This document shows positions 6,347 through 15,534 of a stretch of DNA of 15,534 nt, in pieces. This DNA is from a bacterium (GTDB taxonomy: Bacteria > Bacillota > Bacilli > Lactobacillales > Streptococcaceae), in contig CAJNBP010000024.1 in the NCBI GenBank assembly GCA_905221035.1, positions 1 through 15,534 on the forward strand. Direction: 5' to 3'. The first letter of the stretch is position 1; every line of letters starts with the position of its first letter. A program made the position numbers and the translations under genes. Below the pieces are notes generated by a model. That model saw only the letters and a list, made by a program, of their open reading frames with translations. It had not been told where the DNA came from and made no database searches.

Positions 6347-9300
6347 ATGGAACATAAAAATAAGTCATTCAGTCGAATTAAACGTCATCAAAGTGATAAG
6401 GTCTTGCGTTTTTCGATTCGTAAATATAGCTTTGGTGCGGCTTCAGTAGCTGTAGCAGCACTGATGTTTTTAGGTACGCATGTCGTTAGTGCGGATGTTG
6501 TAGATGGTAAAAACCAACCTGCCATAGGCGCACCGAATCCAAATGAGGAGAAATCGCCTCTGATAGAGTCTGCTCCAACATCAAAAAATGAGGAAACCAA
6601 GGAAACTGAAAAAGTTGAGGTAGCCAAGGAAACTGAGGAAAGAGAGAAACCATCTGAAAATAAAGAAGACGTAGAGGCTAATTCTCTAAATAACGGCACA
6701 TCTACTAGCACAATGACTGAAACTAAAGCTGCTAGTGGTGATAAAGTGACGGAAAAACAAACACTAGATAAGTCTCAGTTACAAGCTAATATTACAAAAG
6801 TTCAAGAACTCTTGGATAAAGTCAACAAGGAAAAAGCTCCAGCCTCGACTCTTGCTGCAATCCAAGCAGATTTAGAAACAGCTAAAAATGCATTAAATAA
6901 TAATGAGTTGACACAAGCTGAAATTGATGCCATCGCTAAAAAACTTAATGAGAAAAGTTTTGTCTTATCTTCAATGCCTAAGGTTGATGCGCCTAAAAAG
7001 GTTGTAAAAGAAGGTGAAAATACGATTGCTAATACTGGATCTCGCGACCCACGTAATGGCGAAACCATGGAAGAAGGATCTGATCTTCGCTCAGCACCCA
7101 TTGATAAGACGACTAAACAAGGGAGTCTTGGGATTGTTGTAGCGGATTCTGGATTTATTACAGGATATGCGACACCATCTTCAACAATTGAGATTAAGAG
7201 AAATGGTCAAAAGATACTTACGTCTACACTTGATGATACCGGAGCTTTCAAATTAAACGCATCTGGTATTAAAGTTGGGGATAGAGTTGAATTAGTAGTT
7301 AATGGTCAAAGTGTTTCTAATACTACTGTAAAACAAACAGATACAGTATCATTCAATGATAGTTTAGCAGGTATTGCTCAAGTTGACGGATATACAGCGG
7401 CAGAAGCTGATGTGGAAGTATCAATCGGTGGAAGAAAATACACAACTAGATCACAATCAAATGGTTACTTTACAGTCAATGTTGACACAAGCTTAATGAA
7501 AAAAGATGCCGTTATTACTACTGTCGTTAAAAAGAACGGAAAAGAAGTAGGTTCTGGAACAAGTACAGTTCGTGAAACAAAAGTAACAGACTTTGGTGTT
7601 GGTTGGATTAAAAACCCAATGATTAACTATTCAGAGCGTGACGTATATTCACCAGATACGAAGCAATATGCTTTCGTAAGTAAAGGAACTGCTGATAAAG
7701 CCTATGACAATATTCGTGTGTATCGTGAAGAGCGTATCGAAAAAGATGGAAATAAATATTACTACTGGATGTTAGATTCAGGTCCAGCGGCAAATGCACA
7801 GGCAGGGTTATCTAAGAAAGTATCACTTGCGATTCCACGTACTGTAGGAGATCCGTATGACTTTACTTATACAAAATATGCTGATGGATCGCTTTACTCT
7901 CATGATGAATATGCCAGTGCAACAGCTTGGGAGCATGCAAACTCTAATTATCGTGCTTATGTTAAAAATGGAGAACGTCGTTCTGGTGCTTCTTATGCTG
8001 AAAATATAGGTTCTTGGATGGATTATGCTCATCCAGATAACAACTGGTGGAGAAATATTTATCGTGATTCTAGAAAAGATGGTACAGATCGTAATCCAGA
8101 TGCCGCTTCTCGTGTAAAAGATATGTACGGAATCACAACAGGTGGTTTAATTTATAACCTTACTAGAGGTGTCATTGAAGACAAAATGAACGTGAAAAAA
8201 GGTCAACGTACAATTATCACTTTCAAAACAAAAATTCTTGAAGGTGATGAATTAGATCAAAGCATTATGTCAGATTGGAATAATAAAGATAAAAGTAATC
8301 CGATGCTTGCTGACATTAAAAAACGTTTAGCAAACGATCCATACTTAGCATATGGAGGATATACAGACCTTGGTTATGTTCGATATAGAGAGGGTCAAAA
8401 TGCCATTATCGGTACCTTACCACTGAAACCAGAAGAAGCAGAAAGATATAATCTTAAACCAAAAGCTAAGGAGCAAAGTACTAAAGTAGGGGTTATTCCA
8501 GATGCATACAACAGTATTGCGAATCCAAATGAATTACCTGCGGGTACAACGTATCGTTGGTTTAAAGATCCAGATGTATCAAGACCTACAGCACCAAATG
8601 CACCTGTGTACGGTAAAGTGGAAGTGATTATTCCAGAACGTGGAACATTTATTGTAGATGCACCTGTGCATGTTGTAGATGACAAGGCTGCAACACCAAT
8701 TGCGACAGCTAAGGATAATGGGGATGTAACTGCAAAACCACAAGATTCTACAAAAGTAGATAAAATTAGAGTAAGCTTTACAGGTGAAGATAATCAACCG
8801 AAAACAGCTGAAGGAAATAAAGGAACAAATGGTAAATGGACTGTCAATAATCCAGATGTGCGAATTGATGCAAATAATGGTGAAATTACAATCCCAGCCA
8901 ATAAAGTAAAAGATTTAACAGAAGTAACTGCTATTACTAAGAATGGAAATGGTGCGGATTCAGATCCAGCAAAAGCAATTGCAAAAGATGTTCAAAAACC
9001 ACAAGCTACACTAAACGGTGTTACTTTAACAGAAACAGCAAACGAACCAATCTTTACAGTGTATCGTGGTGCTGAATTTAACCCTGAATTGAAAGTATGG
9101 GATAACTCTGGAAAAATCTCAAAAGTAACTGTTGGAAATCTTCCGGGCGGAGTAAGTGCTTCTACCTTTACAGCTCAAACTGGTAAAGATGGAAGTTCAG
9201 AAGATAAGAAGTATACAACTCGTTTATCTTCAGGAAGTGTAGTAGATACGCAAACATTAGGAGAGCATATTGGTACCCTTCATGTTGAGGGAAGCAGTGC

Positions 9301-12300
9301 AGCTGACAGCCGTGACTTGAAATTCAAGTACCGTGTTGTGGATATTACAACTAAGAACCTTGAAAATGGTATCGCAAAAGTTCCAGTAGGCTCAACTCTA
9401 AATGTAGAAAATAGCCGTACAAATGTTGATGCTCATAATTACCTTAAAGTAGTAGATAGCAACGATCAAAGAGATCGTGGTAACAGTTATTTACCTCAAG
9501 GGATGGTATGGACATGGAAAGCTGGAGATAACTTAGATTCAGGTACTACATTAGATAATTCAGGTAAATATACAAGAAATGCGGTAGCAAAATTCCCAAC
9601 GGGTACAAATTCTATTACTGATACGAATAGTACAACTAGAACAACATTTGCCCCAGCTGAAATTAAGCGTCAAGTCGTTCTTGCGGTAACACCAACAGCG
9701 CCTAGCGTAGTGGCTAATAAAGATGGTAGCGTGGAAATTACACCACCAAAACGTCCAAATAGCAACAACCCACAAGATATCGATACGATTACATTGACTT
9801 ATACTCCAACAGGAAAAACAACTCCTGAAACGGTAAAAGTTACAAAAACAGGAAATAACTGGACTGTAAATGGTAAACCAACGGATAAAGTATCTGTAAC
9901 ACCTCAAGGAGTAGTGAAAATTGCTGACCTTGAAGTAGCAGATGGTAAAGAAGTAACTGCAAAAGTTTCTAAGACTATCGATAATAATGTTCTTTTAGAG
10001 AGTCCAGTAGCAAAACAAAACGCAAAAGATGCTCAAAAACCAACATTAACGATTACTCCATCAAGCCAAACAGTCGTTGAAGGGGAAAAAGTAGAATTTA
10101 CAGTAACCGCAACAGATAATACTTCTGTTACATTGGATGCTACAGATTTCTTAAATAAATACCTTGGTCGTGTGAATGCAGGTAAAGCAACTACTACACC
10201 AGTAAAAACAACTGAAACAGAAAAAGTTGTTCGAATTTCAATCACAACTTCAGCAGAAGATATCGGAAAACAAAATACGATTACATTCAATGCTGCGGAT
10301 AATGATGGAAATAATGCGGATCCAGTGAACTTCAACTTTACGGTAACAGCACGTGATACAGTTGGACCAACAATTACAGCAAATGGAGCGACGGTAACGA
10401 AAAATGAACCAATTACTCCAATTTCAGTAACAGCTGTGGATAACCCAGGCGGAGTAGGATTACGTGATAAGAATCCAATCGAAGTGACTGGATTACCAAC
10501 AGGATTAACGTATGCAAATAACCGCATCACTGGAACACCAACAGCAGGTAAAGGCGATTACCCTGTAACGATTACAGCGTATGACAAGAATGGAAACCAT
10601 AATACATCTAATATTACGATTAAAGTTCAAGAACAAGCGGATAAATACAATCCAACTGGAGCAGGATTAACTGTAAATCAAGGACATGTAATTACAGATA
10701 ATGAAGTAACCGCAAAAGTGACGAATTTTGGACCAGGAAAATTAACTGTACAAAGTAAACCAACTTCAACAGCAACAGCAGGTTCAGCAGGAAATGCAGT
10801 TGTTAAAGTGACTTACCCAGACGGTTCACATGACACTGTAACTGTTCCAGTAACTGTAAGAGACGTAACAGGACCAACAATTACAGCAGAAGAAACAACT
10901 GTAACGAAAAATGAAGAAATCACACCAATTTCAATTACAGCTGAAGATAACGCAGGCGGAGTTGGAATGCGTGAAACAAATCCAATTACAGTAAGTAATT
11001 TACCAGCTGGATTAACGTATTCAAATGGAAAAATTACAGGTACAACTTCAGCTAGAAAAGGATACTATACTTTAACAATTACAGCGTATGACAAGAACAA
11101 TACGCCTTCAACGAAAAAAGTTAGAATTAATGTCCAAGAACAAGCTGATAAGTACACTCCAACAGCAACGGAATTAACAGTCAACCAAAATGAAGACATT
11201 ACAATTGAAAAATTAACTCCTAAAGTAAATAATCCTGGAGGAGGCACAGTTTCACTTGTAAGTAAACCATCAACAACAACAGCAGGCCCAGCAGGAAATG
11301 CAGTTGTTAAAGTAACTTACTCAGATGGTTCACATGACTTAGTAGATGTTCCAATTACTGTAAAAGACGTAACAGGACCAATAATTACAGCTAATAATGC
11401 CACAGTTACAAATCGTGAAGACATTACGCCAATTTCTGTAACGGCTAAAGATAATACAGGCGGAGTTGGAATGCGTGCTACTAATCCAATCGTAGTAACA
11501 GGCTTACCAGAAGGATTAACATATGCAAATGGACAAATTACTGGTAAACCAATTGGAACAGCAGGTGAAAGTACAGTAACTATTACGGCATATGATAAAA
11601 ATGATAATCCTTCAACAACTACGATTAAGATTATCGTACAAAGTCAAGCGGATGCTCATAATCCAAGAGGAGAAAGATTAACCGTTGATCAAAATCATGT
11701 GATTGAAGATTCAGAAGTTATTGCTAAGGTGAAAGATTACGCACCAGCAACTCAATTGACAGTTAAGAGCAAACCAACAACAGCAGTTGTAGGAAATGTA
11801 GAAGATGCAGTAGTAACCGTAACGTATCCAGATGGATCAAGCGAAGATGTAAATGTACCGGTAACAGTACGTGATACGTCAGTAGCTGATACTACAGGAC
11901 CAACAATTACAGCAGAAGGTGCAACTGTTACGAAAAATGAAGAAATCACACCAATTCCAATTAGAGCTGAAGATAACCCAGGTGGGGTTGGAATGCGTGA
12001 TAATGATCCAATTGTAGTAGAAGGATTACCAAATGGATTAACTTTCAAAGATGGGGAAATCACAGGAAAACCAACAGCAGATAAAGGTGAATATCCTGTA
12101 ACGATTACCGCATTTGATAAAAACGGTAATAGAAGTGAAGCCCCAATTAAAATTACGATTATTGTTCAAGAACAAAAAGATAAGTACAATCCAACAGCTG
12201 AAGGCTTGACAGTAAACCAAGGTCACGAAATTACAGATGACGAAGTGAAAGCTAAAGTAAAAGATTTCGCACCAGGTTCACTAACAGTTACAAGCAAACC

Positions 12301-15300
12301 ATCAACAGCAACAACAGATAATGTACCTAATGCAGTAGTAACAGTTACGTACCCAGATGGATCAAGTGAAACTGTAGATGTACCAGTAACTGTAAAAGAC
12401 GTAACAGGACCAACAATTACAGCTGACGGCGCAACAGTAACGAGAAATGAAGAAATCACACCAATTCCGGTAAATGTAGCGGATAACGAAGGTGGACGTG
12501 GATTACGTGATGATAATCCAGTAGAAGTAACTGGATTACCAGATGGCTTAACTTATGCAAATGGAGAAATTACAGGAACACCAGCAAAAACAGCTGAAAA
12601 AGGTGGTTATACTGTAACAATCAAAGCAACTGATAAAGACGGTAACTCTACAGAAAAACAAATTACTATCACAGTTCAAACTCAAGCGGACAAATATACT
12701 CCAACAGGAGATGGTCTGAAAGTTGATCAAGGTCATACAATTACTGATGATGAAGTGACAGGTAAAGTAAAAGATAACGGACCAGGAACTCTGACTGTTA
12801 CAAGCACACCACCAACATCAACATTTGGCGATGCAGGAAATGCAATTGTAAAAGTAACATATCCAGATGGTTCAACTGATGAAGTGAAAGTACCAGTAAC
12901 TGTATCAGACGTAACAGGCCCAACAGTTACAGCTGAAGGTGCAACAGTAACGAAAAATGAACCAATTAAACCGATTAAAGTAACTGTAACGGATAATGAA
13001 GGTGGACGTGGATTACGTGAAGAAAATCCAGTCGAAGTAACAGGATTACCAGATGGTTTAACATATGCAAATGGAGAAATTACAGGAACACCAACAGGCA
13101 ATAAAGGTGATTACCCTGTAACGATTAAAGCATACGATAAAGACGGTAATGAAACGACTGAAACAATCACAATTAAAGTCCAAGAACAAGCGGATAAATA
13201 TAATCCAACAGGAGAAGGTTTAACGGTTGATCAAAATCATGTGATTGAAGATGCAGAAGTTATTGCTAAAGTTAAAGGTAATGGACCAGGAACTGTTACA
13301 GTTGTAAGTAAACCATCAACAGCTACAAAAGGTAATGTTGGAAATGCGGTTGCTAAAATAACATATCCAGATGGATCAAGTGAAGAAGTAACAGTACCAG
13401 TAACAGTACGAGACGTAACAGGACCAACAATTACAGCTGAAGGTGCAACAGTAACGAAAAACGAACCAATCACTCCAATTCCAGTAACCGTTGCGGATAA
13501 CGAAGGTGGATCAGGCTTAAGAGAAGAAAATCCAGTGGAGGTAACAGATTTACCAGACGGATTAACTTATGCAAATGGACAAATTACAGGAACACCAACA
13601 GGCAATAAAGGTAACTATACTGTAACTATCAAAGCGCATGATAAGGACGGCAATGTAACGACACAAACGATTACGATTAAAGTTCAAGAACAAGCGGATA
13701 AATACAATCCTAAGTATGATGATGGAAATGGAATTCCAGGAGCTAAGGTTGAAGTACCAGTGAAAGAAGAAGCTGGTAAGACAATTCCAGAAGGAACTAA
13801 GTTTGAAAGTTTAACACCAGGAATCACGGTAGATGATAAAGGTAAAGTTACTGTTACAATTCCAGAAGATAAAAATCCAGGAGATGAAATCCCAGGTACA
13901 ATCAAAGTAACATATCCAGATGGATCAAAAGAAGAAGTACCAGTTAAAGTAACGGTAACAACTCCAGATAGAGATATCTACACTCCTAAATATGATGATG
14001 GAGAAGGAAAACCAGGTGGAACTGTAGAATTACCATTGAAAGAAAAAGACGGTAAGACAATTCCAGAAGGAACTAAGTTCGAAAGTTTAACACCAGGAAT
14101 TACAGTAGATGATAAAGGAAAAGTTACTGTCACAATCCCTGAAAATAAAAATCCAGGAGATGAATTCCCAGGTACAATCAAAGTAACATATCCAGATGGA
14201 TCAAAAGAAGAAGTACCTGTAAGAGTTACGGTAACTAATAAAGATAAAGACATCTACACTCCAGAGTACGACAAAGGAAACGGAAAACCGGGTGGAACTG
14301 TAGAATTACCGTTGAAAGAGAAAACTGGAAAAGAAATTCCGGAGAAAACGAAATTCCAAAGCGATACACCAGGAATCACAGTAGATGATAAAGGTAAAGT
14401 AACTGTCACAATTCCAAAAGATAAGAATCCAGGAGATGTCATCACAGGAAAAGTAACAGTAACATATCCAGACGGTTCGAAAGATGAAGTTCCAGTAAGT
14501 GTAACTGTCACAGACCAAGATAAAGATATCTACACACCTAAGTATGATGATGGAACAGGAATTCCAGGTGCTAAAGTTGAAATTCCAGTTACAGAAGAAA
14601 ACGGTAAGACAATTCCAGAAGGAACTAAATTCGAAACTTCAACACCAGGAATTACAGTCGACAAAGATGGAAAAGTAACCGTCACAATTCCAGAAGGAGC
14701 GAAACCAGGAGATGAAATCATAGGTAAGATTACAGTAACGTATCCAGATAAATCACATGAAGAAATCCCTGTGAAAGTAACAGTGAAAACTCCAGACAAA
14801 GACATCTACACACCTAAGTATGAAGCTGGAAACGGAAAACCAGGAACTAAGGTAGAAGTACCATTGAAAGAAGAAACTGGTAAGACAATTCCAGAAGGAA
14901 CTAAGTTCGAAAGTGATACTCCAGGAATCACAGTAGGCAAAGATGGTACAGTAACTGTCACAATCCCAGAAGGAGCAAAACCAGGCGATAAGATTACAGG
15001 AACAATCACCGTAACTTATCCAGACGGCTCAAAAGATATCGTTCCAGTGGAAGTAACGGTTAGAGAGAAAGACAAAGACATCTACACCCCAGAGTACGAC
15101 AAAGGAAACGGAAAACCAGGAACTAAGGTAGAAGTACCATTGAAAGAAGAAACTGGTAAGACAATTCCAGAAGGAACTAAATTCGAAAGTGATACTCCAG
15201 GAATCACAGTAGGCAAAGATGGTACAGTAACTGTCACAATCCCAGAAGGAGCAAAACCAGGCGATAAGATTACAGGAACAATCACCGTAACTTACCCAGA

Positions 15301-15534
15301 TGGCTCAAAAGATATCGTTCCAGTGGAAGTAACGGTTAGAGAGAAAGACAAAGACATCTATACACCAGAGTACGACAAAGGAAATGGTAAACCAGGTGGC
15401 ACTGTCGAATTACCATTGAAAGAGAAAGCTGGAAAAGAAATTCCAGAAGGAACTAAATTCGAAAGTGATACTCCAGGAATCACAGTAGGCAAAGATGGTA
15501 CAGTAACTGTCACAATCCCAGAAGGAGCAAAACC
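6347..15534 (+). CDS. Giant YSIRK surface protein with Ig-like/Rib repeats, 3' end outside window (at least 3062 codons)
   Basis: The frame stays open from the ATG to the right edge; stop and sortase motif lie outside. Seen in order: YSIRK-type signal (FSIRKYSFGAAS, residues 22-33; likely cleavage after Ala49); an acidic Lys/Glu-rich linker; a helical segment (about 145-210); two bacterial Ig-like domains (about 265-412); an unrecognised Trp/Tyr-rich domain (about 415-708); a degenerate Rib-like segment with YRWFKDPDVS; further Ig-like domains; He_PIG-type Ig/Rib dyads from residue 1340; YPDG/Rib repeats from residue 2451. Known: Rib/alpha-family proteins are long streptococcal adhesins and protective antigens, and YSIRK signals direct secretion to the septum. 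Inferred: an adhesin with an N-terminal binding tip on a very long stalk, probably LPxTG-anchored. No internal stop or frameshift was found by eye. Promoter, tandem repeat and hairpin upstream suggest variable expression. Confidence 0.93.
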   Translation, partial: MEHKNKSFSRIKRHQSDKVLRFSIRKYSFGAASVAVAALMFLGTHVVSADVVDGKNQPAIGAPNPNEEKSPLIESAPTSKNEETKETEKVEVAKETEEREKPSENKEDVEANSLNNGTSTSTMTETKAASGDKVTEKQTLDKSQLQANITKVQELLDKVNKEKAPASTLAAIQADLETAKNALNNNELTQAEIDAIAKKLNEKSFVLSSMPKVDAPKKVVKEGENTIANTGSRDPRNGETMEEGSDLRSAPIDKTTKQGSLGIVVADSGFITGYATPSSTIEIKRNGQKILTSTLDDTGAFKLNASGIKVGDRVELVVNGQSVSNTTVKQTDTVSFNDSLAGIAQVDGYTAAEADVEVSIGGRKYTTRSQSNGYFTVNVDTSLMKKDAVITTVVKKNGKEVGSGTSTVRETKVTDFGVGWIKNPMINYSERDVYSPDTKQYAFVSKGTADKAYDNIRVYREERIEKDGNKYYYWMLDSGPAANAQAGLSKKVSLAIPRTVGDPYDFTYTKYADGSLYSHDEYASATAWEHANSNYRAYVKNGERRSGASYAENIGSWMDYAHPDNNWWRNIYRDSRKDGTDRNPDAASRVKDMYGITTGGLIYNLTRGVIEDKMNVKKGQRTIITFKTKILEGDELDQSIMSDWNNKDKSNPMLADIKKRLANDPYLAYGGYTDLGYVRYREGQNAIIGTLPLKPEEAERYNLKPKAKEQSTKVGVIPDAYNSIANPNELPAGTTYRWFKDPDVSRPTAPNAPVYGKVEVIIPERGTFIVDAPVHVVDDKAATPIATAKDNGDVTAKPQDSTKVDKIRVSFTGEDNQPKTAEGNKGTNGKWTVNNPDVRIDANNGEITIPANKVKDLTEVTAITKNGNGADSDPAKAIAKDVQKPQATLNGVTLTETANEPIFTVYRGAEFNPELKVWDNSGKISKVTVGNLPGGVSASTFTAQTGKDGSSEDKKYTTRLSSGSVVDTQTLGEHIGTLHVEGSSAADSRDLKFKYRVVDITTKNLENGIAKVPVGSTLNVENSRTNVDAHNYLKVVDSNDQRDRGNSYLPQGMVWTWKAGDNLDSGTTLDNSGKYTRNAVAKFPTGTNSITDTNSTTRTTFAPAEIKRQVVLAVTPTAPSVVANKDGSVEITPPKRPNSNNPQDIDTITLTYTPTGKTTPETVKVTKTGNNWTVNGKPTDKVSVTPQGVVKIADLEVADGKEVTAKVSKTIDNNVLLESPVAKQNAKDAQKPTLTITPSSQTVVEGEKVEFTVTATDNTSVTLDATDFLNKYLGRVNAGKATTTPVKTTETEKVVRISITTSAEDIGKQNTITFNAADNDGNNADPVNFNFTVTARDTVGPTITANGATVTKNEPITPISVTAVDNPGGVGLRDKNPIEVTGLPTGLTYANNRITGTPTAGKGDYPVTITAYDKNGNHNTSNITIKVQEQADKYNPTGAGLTVNQGHVITDNEVTAKVTNFGPGKLTVQSKPTSTATAGSAGNAVVKVTYPDGSHDTVTVPVTVRDVTGPTITAEETTVTKNEEITPISITAEDNAGGVGMRETNPITVSNLPAGLTYSNGKITGTTSARKGYYTLTITAYDKNNTPSTKKVRINVQEQADKYTPTATELTVNQNEDITIEKLTPKVNNPGGGTVSLVSKPSTTTAGPAGNAVVKVTYSDGSHDLVDVPITVKDVTGPIITANNATVTNREDITPISVTAKDNTGGVGMRATNPIVVTGLPEGLTYANGQITGKPIGTAGESTVTITAYDKNDNPSTTTIKIIVQSQADAHNPRGERLTVDQNHVIEDSEVIAKVKDYAPATQLTVKSKPTTAVVGNVEDAVVTVTYPDGSSEDVNVPVTVRDTSVADTTGPTITAEGATVTKNEEITPIPIRAEDNPGGVGMRDNDPIVVEGLPNGLTFKDGEITGKPTADKGEYPVTITAFDKNGNRSEAPIKITIIVQEQKDKYNPTAEGLTVNQGHEITDDEVKAKVKDFAPGSLTVTSKPSTATTDNVPNAVVTVTYPDGSSETVDVPVTVKDVTGPTITADGATVTRNEEITPIPVNVADNEGGRGLRDDNPVEVTGLPDGLTYANGEITGTPAKTAEKGGYTVTIKATDKDGNSTEKQITITVQTQADKYTPTGDGLKVDQGHTITDDEVTGKVKDNGPGTLTVTSTPPTSTFGDAGNAIVKVTYPDGSTDEVKVPVTVSDVTGPTVTAEGATVTKNEPIKPIKVTVTDNEGGRGLREENPVEVTGLPDGLTYANGEITGTPTGNKGDYPVTIKAYDKDGNETTETITIKVQEQADKYNPTGEGLTVDQNHVIEDAEVIAKVKGNGPGTVTVVSKPSTATKGNVGNAVAKITYPDGSSEEVTVPVTVRDVTGPTITAEGATVTKNEPITPIPVTVADNEGGSGLREENPVEVTDLPDGLTYANGQITGTPTGNKGNYTVTIKAHDKDGNVTTQTITIKVQEQADKYNPKYDDGNGIPGAKVEVPVKEEAGKTIPEGTKFESLTPGITVDDKGKVTVTIPEDKNPGDEIPGTIKVTYPDGSKEEVPVKVTVTTPDRDIYTPKYDDGEGKPGGTVELPLKEKDGKTIPEGTKFESLTPGITVDDKGKVTVTIPENKNPGDEFPGTIKVTYPDGSKEEVPVRVTVTNKDKDIYTPEYDKGNGKPGGTVELPLKEKTGKEIPEKTKFQSDTPGITVDDKGKVTVTIPKDKNPGDVITGKVTVTYPDGSKDEVPVSVTVTDQDKDIYTPKYDDGTGIPGAKVEIPVTEENGKTIPEGTKFETSTPGITVDKDGKVTVTIPEGAKPGDEIIGKITVTYPDKSHEEIPVKVTVKTPDKDIYTPKYEAGNGKPGTKVEVPLKEETGKTIPEGTKFESDTPGITVGKDGTVTVTIPEGAKPGDKITGTITVTYPDGSKDIVPVEVTVREKDKDIYTPEYDKGNGKPGTKVEVPLKEETGKTIPEGTKFESDTPGITVGKDGTVTVTIPEGAKPGDKITGTITVTYPDGSKDIVPVEVTVREKDKDIYTPEYDKGNGKPGGTVELPLKEKAGKEIPEGTKFESDTPGITVGKDGTVTVTIPEGAK
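7589..8470 (+). other. Unrecognised Trp/Tyr-rich putative adhesin domain of the giant protein
   Basis: Residues about 415-708 are the only long non-repetitive, non-Ig part of the visible protein. They are rich in aromatic residues (VGWIKNP, YYYWML, SWMDYAHPDNNWWRNIY) and charged residues, and contain a TTGGLIYNLTRG stretch. No cysteine or obvious catalytic motif was found. Placed just outside two Ig-like domains at the N-terminal end, it has the position of a ligand-binding tip. The family is not recognised, so function is inference from position and composition. Confidence 0.5.
10364..13696 (+). repeat. Six Ig (He_PIG)/Rib dyads plus a seventh Ig, period about 504-522 bp
   Basis: Copies start at 10364, 10871, 11375, 11897, 12407, 12917 and 13421. 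Each dyad has an Ig-like half (GPTITA, TVTxNE, GxGxR, LPxGLTYANGxITGTP, VTIxAYDKxGN) followed by a Rib half (ADKYxPT, LTVxQxH, EVxAKV, VxVTYPDGSxDxVxVPVTV). The seventh Ig is followed directly by the YPDG array. Unit lengths of 168-174 residues and moderate divergence between copies show an old expansion. The Ig half fits the Pfam He_PIG pattern, the other the Rib domain. Confidence 0.85.
13697..15534 (+). repeat. Array of exact 276-bp (92-aa) YPDG/Rib repeats, six full and one cut by the window
   Basis: Units start at 13697, 13973, 14249, 14525, 14801, 15077 and 15353, always 276 bp apart. Each begins D(I/K)Y(T/N)P and includes KTIPEGTKF, PGITV, VTVTIPE, a YPD(G/K)S-type core and VPVxVTV. 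Units 5 and 6 differ by only about three bases over their last 245 bp. The array is still in progress at the right edge, so the real copy number is higher. The YPDG core is that of streptococcal Rib-type domains. Confidence 0.9.

Noticed and set aside
13697..15534. CRISPR or non-coding satellite array
   Set aside because: The 276-bp units are in frame, uninterrupted, and encode conserved YPDG/Rib domains.
6347..15534. Possible frameshift or pseudogene in the giant gene
   Set aside because: Codon phase was checked at the domain and repeat starts and at the right edge; all are in phase with the ATG at 6347 and no stop was seen. The gene is only cut by the window.

Overview
The window comes from an AT-rich, low-GC Gram-positive, most likely a mitis-group Streptococcus (S. 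mitis / S. oralis / S. pneumoniae relatives). The evidence is two giant surface proteins with streptococcal YSIRK-type signal peptides, an LPxTG sortase anchor, extended -10 promoters (TGnTATAAT) and a BOX element, the intergenic repeat typical of pneumococcus and its close relatives. Nothing here looks like core metabolism; it is an accessory surface-protein locus.

Layout: bases 1-77 look like the terminus of an IS3-family (IS150-like) insertion sequence with a strong hairpin. Bases 78-391 hold an extended -10 promoter and a palindrome-rich leader. Bases 392-5509 encode a complete 1705-residue wall-anchored protein: YSIRK signal, a calcium-loop motif, a class 3 lipase-like catalytic domain (GHSLGG), nine G5-like modules with SasG-like spacers, a MucBP-like domain, a Pro/Thr-rich wall region and LPNTG. 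Bases 5510-6346 are intergenic and unusually full of signals: two hairpins, a BOX element, a promoter, a 9-bp tandem repeat of 12.8 copies starting about 5 bp after the -10 box, and a perfect 13-bp hairpin before a strong Shine-Dalgarno site. From 6347 to the right edge an uninterrupted reading frame of at least 3062 codons encodes the N-terminal part of a second giant YSIRK protein: a helical stalk, two Ig-like domains, an unrecognised Trp/Tyr-rich putative adhesin domain of about 290 residues, six He_PIG-Ig/Rib dyads plus a seventh Ig, then 92-residue YPDG/Rib repeats that run off the window.

The two proteins look independently transcribed, each with its own promoter. The first would display a lipase on a G5 stalk; the second would project an adhesin-like tip on a very long, repeat-variable stalk. 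The most interesting signal is the 9-mer tandem repeat in the leader of the second gene. It resembles in principle the short repeats upstream of the group B streptococcal alpha C protein gene, which modulate expression of another Rib/alpha-family protein. Family names and functions are inferred by eye from motifs; no database search was run.
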